A stretch of DNA of 64,000 nucleotides from Anthostomella pinea. Its lineage: Eukaryota > Ascomycota > Sordariomycetes > Xylariales > Xylariaceae. The stretch covers positions 620,001 through 684,000 of the forward strand of contig CAUWAG010000011.1 in NCBI GenBank assembly GCA_963556695.1. The letters are read 5' to 3'. The translations under genes and the position numbers were made by a program. This document shows positions 55,962-64,000 of the stretch, piece by piece (positions within the stretch are counted from its first letter, which is position 1; the number at the start of each line of letters is the position of its first letter). The notes beneath the pieces are model-generated. The model did no database searches, was not told the origin of the DNA, and worked only from the letters and a program-made list of their open reading frames with translations.

Positions 55962-56515
55962 TGCGAGATGTTGAGGATGCGTCAAAGAGAAGAAGAGCAG
56001 GGTGAGATGGGTTGGGACTGCGAAGTGATCCAACCTAAAGGTAAGGCAGATCTCAAATTTCCCCCTCGGGCTGGAAATTGAGTGATAGGTAATTGTAGTA
56101 ACGGCAACCACCTGGAGCTCGACACAATTACGTGCACAACAATGAACAATAGACACAACAATGAAAAATAGACACAAGAATGAACAATGGGCAAAACAAT
56201 GAACAATGGAAGCATTCAACCCGTGGATGGCCCCACACCACTCCCCTTTTACGCCTTTACTCCACCATTCTACCACTCTCTCTGTAGAATACACCGAGTC
56301 TGCACAAATCTGAGGGCAGCCATCTTCCACAGGTAAACTTCCACAGGTAAAAGCGCAACTGCTACGTCAAGAATAAGCACCCTAGAATAAGCAGTCGAAG
56401 CGTTGAATCAGTACATGGGAGCAACGGAATAGCGCTAGACAGGCCGCATCTGGACTCTGGAATAAGCACCTTGGAATAAGCACTCAACCCAAATTCGGCA
56501 AGCCCATCGTACAAG
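55962..56515. other. Non-coding, with TTCATTGT-type repeats
   Basis: Short tandem variants of AACAATGAACAATGG/ACAC lie at 56140-56210. The rest holds nothing recognisable. It separates two diverging decayed genes and may contain their promoters. Confidence 0.45.
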
Positions 56516-57590
56516 ATGCCTGGACGCCTCCAAGGAGTCATGGCAGCCAAGTCGGTTGCCAAATCGGCCAGATCTCCCCCGCGGTTCCAGAACGGGGACG
56601 CGATTGAGATCAACACGGACGACGAGGACGACGAGAACGACGATGACGATGACGAGGACGACGATGGTGGAAAAGATATGGGTGCCGCTTGGGCTGACTC
56701 GCCCAATCTCCTGAGGGCACGCACCCTTGCCATCTCGACGAAAAGCTCGCTGAAACCAAAAGTTAAGCACTATAACCTGACAAGATGTACTGCTTTCGGT
56801 AAGACCGACAATTTCACCCAGGTACATCACCAATACCAAAACAAGCAGACTTATCTCCTTTGGATCCATGTCGAGCATCGCTAGAAGCGGGCTATCACGA
56901 ACCGGGGATCGAGCGAGTACCGCATCAACGACCGCGTCGTCACAGCCCAGCAATACAACGGGGCACTCGAGGCCTAGAATATCCTGATCAAGGCCCGCAA
57001 CTTCCTCGTCTCTCGGGGTGATGTGGAGTAGCCAGATCTAGGGCCAATAGCCCAGGCCGAGCCATTGCATATGCACATCCTTTTCTCTCAGTTGGAAGAG
57101 AGATGCAGCGAAGATTGGTTGTGAGCAAATGGCTAGTGTTCGAGCCGATGCGATGGTTCAAGCCATAGACCCAGACGTTCAGCGGCAACTCGACGCAAGT
57201 GTATCTGGAATCGACAACAACCACGCCCAAGAGCGACCGAGTGTCACCATCACCACCACCACCACCGCGACAGCCGGCAGCATCAACTCCGTCCCCATCT
57301 CCTTACCTCATGACTCAATCACCACGGGCATGTTAACAGATCGGAGTCCTCGTCGTCAACGCTCCCCTCGCCGGGGCCGACAGCCTCTGGACGTACAAAC
57401 CATCAACCACATGCCAGTACTCAAGCTCTTAGTGAGCTTGACTTCAATGTCAAGACGGGATCCTCCAACGATCAGCCACTCGCACCGCCATTCGCCATTC
57501 TCATCTCGGTTCCTAGTCAGGTCAAGGCTGAATATTCTTCAGCTCGTCAGACCTTCGGCTCACCTTTGTCTTTTCGGGTTTCTACCTTAG
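56516..57590 (+). pseudogene. Decayed gene with acidic tract, unrecognised
   Basis: The frame starts MPGRLQGVMAAKSV and includes a run of Asp/Glu (residues about 35-55). After a TAG at 56882-56884 the same frame continues with SSEYRINDRVVTAQQYNGAL, a TAG, NILIKARNFLVSRGDVE, another TAG, and AQAEPLHMHILFSQLEER. Then a shift leads to VQAIDPDVQRQLDASVSG and a Thr/Ser-rich part up to 57590. The three TAGs are each compatible with CAG to TAG. I do not know the family. Confidence 0.5.
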
Positions 57591-58216
57591 GTAGTCATGT
57601 CAAGGCGGAATGCCCTTCAGCATTGCGCGTCCGAGATATATCCGCAGCTGCCAATGGAGGATCCCATGCCGCTCGCTCGTCGACATCGGCCCCGTAATCG
57701 AGCACACGTCGAGCCATGCAAGTTCCTCGGCGTCGCATGGGAGACAGACAGCAAGCGATGAACAACTCATTGCAGCCGACGGACGGGTTCATTCTCCGCG
57801 CCGCCGCTGGACGCATTGGGGGCGCGAGAGAGCGGGCTGCCGGAGAGTCAGTCCTATTGCATTCTTCAAGCTGGTGCTCCCCATGCCATTATCAACTACC
57901 CCCCGTCACTTGTCACCCAACCCCAACCAAGCGCGTAGTGACATCGACCCAAAGAGTGTGTGGTTCGTGGAGCAAATCTTGAATTTGCTCAAGATTGCGA
58001 CATAGCCTGGCTCAATTCCAACATCGATACCATCTCCATCTCTCAATCTGCTGGGTTGGGAACACGAAGTCAACCCAAGGATTCGCGCCGAGTGTTTTGA
58101 GGCCCTCGGCACCTAGGTCTACACCCTGCCAACCGTGTACATGTCCTGGTCGCTGTTCAGTTGAGCTCTTGCTGCCTAAATATCTTCTTCCAGCGTAGCT
58201 CCCGGAGCCAACCGTG
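57591..58216 (+). other. Degenerate sequence into which the pogo element inserted
   Basis: Protein-like fragments such as QDCDIAWLNSNIDTISISQS (about 57978-58040) suggest a decayed gene. Its continuation after the pogo element (from 60647) has SPEYLRYLGWLLSDVNVATS. CCAACCGTGTACATGTC occurs at 58128-58146, and the pogo target site is a near copy of it. No family is assigned. Confidence 0.3.
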
Positions 58217-58218
58217 TA

Positions 58219-60644
58219 ACGGCGGGGGTATAGATGTGGGACAGCCCTAGATGTGGGACAGTTTTCACACCAAAAGACCACACTTGCACCCACACATAAC
58301 TCCATCTGGATTGAGGCTCTAGATAATATAAAAACAGCAAAAGAATCGCCTTTTCTTGGAGTTTTCAGCAATACTAATTTTTGTCGCGGTACCGTGCAGG
58401 CTGGCGGATTGCGCAGCGCGAAGATCGAATCACAATGGGCTCCTCATCCTCCTCATCCTCGCTTTTGTCCCCTTCATCAATAATAACCCCTTTATCCTCA
58501 ACACTTTCTAAAGGCTCAAATTCTTCTGAATCTGATGATTCAGGCGAGAGAGAGTCATCAGAGAGTGGTTTCTCTGATTCATTCATGTGCAGGTTCTGCA
58601 ATTCGGCCACAATTCGTTGTTTCTTGGCCCGCTGCTCGATCAAGACTCGCGCAGCCTCCGTTTGCTCGATCTGCTCCTGAATAACGGCCCCAACTCTTTA
58701 TAGTCATTGATTAGGCTCTTCTTGAGGTGCCTTATGGCGCTTTTTTGGCTGTAGAAGCTCCATTTTGGCGTCTTTTGCCTCCAGTAGCTCCTTTGTGAGG
58801 GCTAGCTCAACCACCATCTCATCGTACGACTTTGCAACCGAGCGTACTACTGCTCGCTGCTTAGGGGTCTCAGCAATTGGTGATAGCATCAGGGCTATGT
58901 CCTGCCCTGATTTAGGGGCTTCTAGGGCCTCGTGGGTGGTCTCAGGGTCCATTATAGCAGCTGCTGCTGCTTGGATCTCCGCCGCCTTTACCACATGCTC
59001 GTTTGTCAACATTTTTCGTCGATTTACAGGCCAAAGCCCAGCAGTACGCCACCCCAAATGCACGATAGCCGGCGTAGCTTTATCGCGAGCTTTCGCTAGG
59101 CAACTAAGGAACTTAATCTTGCCAATAAGGGCCGAATCGTTGAGCTGGCCAAGATGATTGATCAAGCGGCAGTAGGCGGCTTTAATAACAGAGAATACTG
59201 TCAAATCCAGCGGCTGGAAGATATGAGACTATCCCTATTAGCAAAATAACTACTAACTGATCATCTAACTTACCGTATGAGCTGGAAAAAAGCACATATA
59301 TACGTTGTTAATGTAGCAAAGATATATAAACTTATCCGAGCAGTGGTTGCCATAGCCATCTAATATTAGGAGGCGAAAATCATCGGGATCTTCAGGAGCT
59401 GTATCAGGGAGATATATCTGAGGCTTATTAACACGTAGTTAATGAGTAGTACTCGTTATTTACTTGCCTTTTCAAGCCACTTTAACGCGATCTCGTTTGA
59501 GGACCAGCCGTTAATGGAGTACGTCACTATCCACTCTGCCATCGCGGGATGCTCAATAATAAGCTGCTCTTTAAACCACTGAGTCTGTATCGACTTCGCC
59601 TTGAAAATAACGAGCGGCTGGAGCTTCTTCCCAGTGGCAGTGATTGATTTGACCACTGTAGTCCACGTGCGGTCGTTGTTAGACTTGACGTTGGCCCCTT
59701 TTGAGCCAGAACTACCTATTACAAGGCCATCAGACCTATTATCGGCCCGGTCAGCCGTCCGAAAAGCACTTAGATTAGGCACTTACATACTGCCAGCCCT
59801 GCATAATGCCGTACTTATCGATATTTGCCTGGTTTGCGGGTTTGATGAAGGCGAACTCCTTATAGAGATCATGGAAGCCATTGATGTTCTCGGGCGTGGC
59901 GGCATTGATACACTTGTAGTCCAGCTTTCTGCCCATCTTGGTCTTTATCTCTGGGTGCCTGCGAATGAAATTTCGTATGTATTTGTCCCCTAAATGATCT
60001 GCCCTGCCCTCGGACTATAAGATCTTCCGGATGATATACCTCATATTGCCGTGAGTTGGCACGTGGCCAGCCTTCTCTTGATAGAGGATCCATAATATAA
60101 CCCGAGTTTCTTGCGCAAGGCTTAACTTTTGGCTCCTAAGAGCCCCCTCACGGCTAGTCAGCGTTGGGCACATCGTGGTGCCGTCTACCTTCGGCGCAAG
60201 AGTTGATTTCGGTACTCCCCAGCGTTGATGCGCCTTGCGGAGGGATATGCCATCGTTCACAGCGGCAATTGCCTCTGCGAGGTCTTTTAGAGTGTATAAA
60301 GGAGGCATTTCAACGTACTGAAGCCTATAATACTGACAGAAAAAAAGAAAAAAAAAGAACAGCAGAACTTCTGCTACAATGAAGGGGATAGGGGGCACGG
60401 GTCCCATTACCCCTCAGATTAGGGCCGGGAGTGCTAACTTCCGACCCCCACAGCGGCCCATCCCGCAGTGGTAAACCTGATGAAACCAGCATTGCTAAAA
60501 ATAACAAGAAAAGACGATTTCAGTGCAGTATTTACGATATCTAGGGCTTCATTGCCGGTAGAGATATGTGTAAGTGAACATTGTGATGTTGGGTGTGAAA
60601 ACTGTCCCACATCTAGGGCTGTCCCACATCTATGCCCCCGCCGT
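58219..60644 (-). mobile_element. pogo-type DNA transposon, 2,426 bp, near-intact
   Basis: TA dinucleotides at 58217-58218 and 60645-60646 flank inverted repeats of about 53 bp with a single mismatch. Each repeat contains the word AGATGTGGGACAG twice, 18-19 bp apart, which may be transposase binding sites. The transposase gene is on the minus strand with introns. Composition is balanced and RIP-like damage minimal, so it is among the youngest insertions here. It sits in already decayed genic sequence. Confidence 0.92.
58704..60308 (-). pseudogene. pogo transposase (HTH + DDE_1), multi-exon, one in-frame TAG
   Basis: From the ATG at 60308 exon 1 (to 59787) encodes a psq-type helix-turn-helix (ISLRKAHQRWGVPKSTL) and a CENP-B-like region (KYIRNFIRRHPEIKTK), broken only by TAG at 60015-60017, then NIDKYGIMQGWQY with the first catalytic Asp. 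Introns with GTAAGT (59786), GCAAGT (59467) and GTAAGT (59273) donors separate exons at about 59468-59735 (SDGLVIGSSGSKGANV, NGWSSNEIALKWLEK), 59274-59423 (LLILDGYGNHCSD, second Asp) and 58704-59228 (HIFQPLDLTVFSVIKAAYC, third Asp; coiled-coil tail ending EEPNQ). The phase across the first intron does not resolve, so one boundary is uncertain or there is an indel. A further acidic segment with KKQRIVAELQNL lies at 58374-58643 and may belong to a last exon. DDD catalytic residues all appear present. Confidence 0.8.
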
Positions 60645-60750
60645 TACATGTCACCCGAGTATCTACGATATCTTGGATGGCTGTTATCTGATGTTAACGT
60701 CGCTACGAGTCAGGAGGCTGTGAAATAGCTAGCAAGGGTTCTGAAGCGAG

Positions 60751-61262
60751 ATGCGAACATCGCCGCCTCGCCGCCACCCGACGATTTCGGTTTTTAGCAA
60801 GCGCAACATTTCGCGGCCGATCTCCGCAAAGCCCTCTCCTTCGGTTCTTCCACTCCAACAAGGGGCGTCGCAGCAACCATGCATTCGTATCCTCGGCCGT
60901 CCGAGCGTGGTCCACTCGCAGCAACGGGCGTGCGAAAGCGTCGGAAGCCAAGAATTCCGCCAGCCCAGAAGCTTGGTCAAACGAACATCGTATAGAGATG
61001 AACTCATCACCATGGCGAAGGGGCCACTTGTCAAGTACACTGACGATGGGACTGCTTTCAAAGTCGACATCTCATTCGAGACGACTGACGGAGACAAGGC
61101 CATCCAATTCCCGCGGGAAAGAAGACACGCGGAAGAACAATCCTCTTTTATGACTGGAAGGCCAAGTACCCCGCAATGCCCATCCTAGGATCTATCATCA
61201 AGCATTTCTTACTCGTGAGAGGCTTGGATGAGCCCGTCAATGATGGACATGATTCGCGGTGG
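60751..61262 (+). pseudogene. Trf4/Trf5-type poly(A) RNA polymerase, decayed fragment
   Basis: The + strand reads SYRDELITMAKGPLVKYTDD and GTAFKVDISFETTDG (to about 61100), containing the third catalytic Asp of the nucleotidyltransferase fold. After a frameshift it continues with FYDWKAKYPAMPILGSIIKH and FLLVRGLDEPVN (61146-61240), the start of the central domain. This order is diagnostic for TRAMP-type non-canonical poly(A) polymerases that tag nuclear RNAs for exosome decay. The upstream Gly-Ser and DxD region is only faintly visible (LSFGSST in another frame), and the C-terminal half is missing. It cannot be functional; a working paralogue must exist elsewhere if the host needs the activity. 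Confidence 0.72.
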
Positions 61263-62970
61263 CCTGGCGGGAAAGCAGGGTTGGCGGTGGCTAGGAATGT
61301 ACGTGTGTATAGGTTATTCTGTCTAGACTAGGAAAAGGCGGTGCGTGGACGGACGGCTTTTAAAGAACAAATATCTTTTATACATAGTTAGAAGAAGCAG
61401 CAGTGCAATACTCATGGAGAACTGGCACTTTAGTATCTTATGTGTGTGGATGTGTTGGATGCTCCTTTTCCGTCGCCGAAAGTCAATGAATGCATTGGTT
61501 GGCATGAGCGTGATAGCTGACGCCTGTTCACTCGCGGACTACATACTTTCTTACATAGGAGCTGTCGACCGACATCCACTTCTCAAGACAGCCGGCTCTT
61601 GATGGAACTAGACGATGCTCTGTCCCTGTCCATGCCTTAGTAGTTTAGTGGATAGAGGTCACTTTATTCTCATCCCAGCTCAGCTCATCCCAGCTCATCC
61701 CAGCTCATCCCAGCTCAGTTCAGTCCGTCTGCAGAGGTACAGATACACAACGCCAAACAACTTGCAGTGAGCGCATGCGCATGTATTTATACCTATGGAA
61801 GCCGTACGCTATGGAGTGAGTGAAGCCTTGGATTCGATGTATCTATGCTGCGGACTATGCTGCGGACTGTGGGTTCGAGGCTCTTGTTCCTCAAGGGAGC
61901 TCTCTCAGTGGCCGAGTGATTCAGTGACTCAGTGATACAGTGGTCTGGACACCCGAGACAGCGGCCTGCGGCACGTCTGTGGCAGGAGTGTGCATTGTGA
62001 CAATGGCGCGGCTGCCACAGATTATAGGGCATGAGACACGTGTGCCCGCCTTTGATTGCCTGGATATCTACAGCCGTAGTTATAGCTAGATTCTCCCCAT
62101 AGAACTTCATATCACTGCTAAACAGGTACTTACAGAGACCCAATGTTCGCCGCGATGGGCGCGGAAGAACTATTCCTTTTCATTCGTCTGGCAAGCATCA
62201 GCTTCACTATCACCTTTTTCTTCAATGACAACCATGAATAGTACGGCAGCATGTATCGAGGCACACGCAAATACTCATGCGAACCTACATCAATCATCAG
62301 ATACCATCCGAATTATCGACCGACACACACCACACAGGCGTGGTGTTTGCTGTCAACCGAATGCTGTCAATAGTCTTGTCCGCATAATCGCAACGTGTGT
62401 GTGCTGCACCGAAAAGGTCCATGGAGCCTCGAACGCCCATTGCCGGATGCCCGATGCCCAGTCTCCAATGCCCGGCTGCTGACTCATGCAACGGGGTGTG
62501 GCTCAGGGCGCAGCGCTTACTTCGACTCGAAGCATGCGGTGGCTATTACTCATCTACTCACTCACTATATTTGAAGTTGCCTCAAGGAGTCGGCAGCACC
62601 TACCACACTATTGCTTCATCTACCTCGACCATTAGTTCCGAGTTCTGAGAGGGCGCGGGGTGCCGGACGCAGTCGGCTCGCTCGAAGCTATCGTGGGTAA
62701 GTCCTCCCATCACATTTTAGGCCACAGTGATGAGGCAGACGTACATCAATAGCTCGACGTTCAAAGCGACGGTAGAGCCGAGAATAATGAATCCATTTTT
62801 TCTTAGAATGAGCAGTTGGTCAGAGTGTCTTAAGAGTCTTGTTCTGCTTGATAGTTGTCAAGCATGTACTGTTATTGCATTTGTACATACTGACCATAAC
62901 CAACAACCGCCGCGCCGCTGTCCTTGACATTACACATCAACCGCTTCTTCCTGTATATCGTCCGCGAGCC
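61263..62970. other. Intergenic, no supportable gene
   Basis: Contains a CAGCTCATCC minisatellite and scattered short frames; nothing else is recognised. The right end would hold the 3' UTR of the cyclophilin gene. Confidence 0.5.
61669..61718. repeat. 10-bp minisatellite CAGCTCATCC
   Basis: About four to five head-to-tail copies, the edges diverged to CAGCTCAGTT. Confidence 0.9.
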
Positions 62971-62972
62971 CC

Positions 62973-63770
62973 TTAGAAAACGACCTCGCAGCTCTCGATC
63001 TTGACCTCCTGAAGCGGCCGATCGCTGCCATCCGTCCTCACCGCGCCAAGCTTGTCCACAACATCCATGCCCTGCACCACGTGTCCAAAAACAGTGTGCT
63101 TGCCGTTCAGATGCGGCGTTGCTCCGAGAGCTACAATCTTTCAGTCAGCTGTGCATCTCATCTCGTAATCCACTTCCACTACATCCCCCTTGGATGTGAC
63201 ACGTACTGATAAAAAACTGGCTCCCATTCGTCCCCGGCCCCGAATTCGCCATAGAAAGCGTGCCCTTGTCCTCATGCCGCAGGGTCCCCACGATCTCGTC
63301 CTCGAACTTGCTCCCGTAGATGGACGAGCCGCCGCTGCCGGTGCCGGTCGGGTCGCCGCCTTGGATCATGAAGCCCGGGATGATGCGGTGGAAGACGACG
63401 TTGTCGTACTTGCCGGTGCGGGCGAGCTCGGAGAAGTTCTTGCATGTCTTATTATTGGGACGTTTGTTAGCTGCGGAATTTTCAGAGGGGAAGGAGGGGA
63501 TAAGGTGCTGCTGGCATGGGTAGGATAACGAACCTTGGGCGTCTCGTCCCTATACAGCGCAATCGTGATATCGCCCAGGGTCGTGTGCAGGATCACACCC
63601 TCGCCTGTCTCGGCCTGTCCGCTGGTGGAAGGAGCAGTCGCTGACGTCTGCTGTCCAGACGAGGAAGATTGCTGCTGTCCCACATGGGAAGTCTGCTGGT
63701 TCTGTCCCATCTGACTGCTCAGCTGAGGCTCATGCTTATCCTTATGGAAGATCTTCTTCATTTTGTCCAT
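62973..63770 (-). CDS. Cyclophilin (peptidyl-prolyl cis-trans isomerase), PPIL1-like, three exons
   Basis: Exons 63534-63770, 63207-63447 and 62973-63130 join to 211 codons. Introns are 86 nt (GTTCGT...CTAAC...AAG) and 76 nt (GTACGT...CTGAC...TGTAG); the second acceptor was chosen because it yields the conserved [20 protein letters not shown] text. The cyclophilin domain starts at about residue 58 ([16 protein letters not shown]) and carries the active-site Arg, Phe and Gln in [14 protein letters not shown]. The usual Trp before Leu in the WLDGKH motif is His here, which in other cyclophilins lowers cyclosporin binding. The fold resembles the spliceosome-associated single-domain PPIL1/Cyp1 class. 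Residues 1-57 are an unusual Gln/Ser-rich extension beginning [16 protein letters not shown], with a good AAAATATGG start context. No damage is seen; this is the best-supported host gene. Confidence 0.93.
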
Positions 63771-64000
63771 ATTTTCTGATTTGCTCTCGGGTTGCTGCTA
63801 TATTCCGTGGAGTGTATGAGTGAGTGAGCAGAATTGGGTTGACGTTGGCGGGGAGAGCAACAAACGTGGATTGATGGATGTTTACCTGTCTTTGCGGAGG
63901 TGGGAGATGATGACGGAAGTGACCTCATGATGGAATAGGTGAAGTTTAACCCGGTCTAATGCAGGGCTGACACATGCACCAGCACTAGTAGATCATCGCA
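63771..64000. promoter_or_regulatory. Upstream region of the cyclophilin gene
   Basis: No coding sequence is seen up to the window edge. The promoter and 5' UTR should lie here; no specific element is identified. Confidence 0.4.

Noticed and set aside
61630..61720. Possible tRNA A-box (TAGTTTAGTGGATAGAGG)
   Set aside because: No matching B-box or acceptor stem follows; the downstream GTTCAGTCC is too diverged and lies in a minisatellite context.
1..64000. Giant cargo-carrying transposon (Starship-type), CRISPR array, or secondary-metabolite cluster
   Set aside because: I saw no tyrosine-recombinase captain-like gene, no regular spacer-repeat array, and no PKS, NRPS or terpene synthase motifs.

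Overview
This window reads as a repeat-rich, largely heterochromatic stretch of a filamentous ascomycete (Pezizomycotina) genome. The evidence is short introns (about 60-100 nt) with GTAAGT-type donors and CTAAC/CTGAC-type branch sites, Tad1-like non-LTR elements, fungal Fot1/pogo and Tc1-mariner transposons, and long AT-rich, TpA-rich tracts typical of repeat-induced point mutation (RIP). I cannot name the genus. All calls come from reading the sequence; no database search was run.

Layout. 0-1.3 kb: non-coding with a C20 run and a CCCTGA-type hexamer array. 1.5-2.8 kb: a frameshifted retrotransposon gag. 2.8-9.04 kb: a near-complete minus-strand LINE (ORF1 with zinc knuckles; ORF2 with endonuclease, reverse transcriptase and RNase H) whose 3' UTR carries a tRNA-headed SINE. 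The SINE is flanked by a perfect 15-bp target duplication and ends in the same 3' tail as the LINE. 9.04-11.8 kb: a truncated mariner, itself hit by a 320-bp retroposon, next to a second decayed LINE. 11.9-17.3 kb: no convincing gene. 17.7-20.0 kb: the one clearly intact large host-type gene, a 750-aa AT-hook/coiled-coil protein, followed by a degenerate tandem repeat (20.0-21.15 kb). 22.5-23.1 kb: a MITE with GC-rich terminal repeats and an AT-rich core. 27.76-29.1 kb: a DD34E mariner with one in-frame stop. 32.6-33.3 kb: a decayed unknown gene. 34.07-34.46 kb: a 384-bp retroposon with an (AAC)n tail.

34.7-50.5 kb is a mosaic of RIP-like AT-rich DNA with GC-balanced islands: a Fot1/pogo 3' end, a 518-bp solo LTR, an LTR element carrying an open gag-integrase fusion, a Fot1/pogo pseudogene, a Ty1/copia element with unequally mutated LTRs, and a mariner holding two independent solo LTRs. 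50.8-61.3 kb is a run of decayed host-like genes (a coiled-coil protein, an F-box protein, an acidic-tract protein and a Trf4-type poly(A) polymerase), interrupted at 58.2-60.6 kb by an intron-containing pogo element with nearly perfect terminal repeats. 62.97-63.77 kb holds an intact three-exon cyclophilin.

Two threads tie the window together. First, nonsense codons in otherwise frame-preserved elements and genes are TAA, TAG or TGA, mostly in contexts explained by one C-to-T change, suggesting mild RIP-like decay outside the fully AT-converted tracts. Second, target duplications allow the nesting order to be read: SINE into LINE, retroposon into mariner, two LTR elements into another mariner, pogo into a decayed gene.
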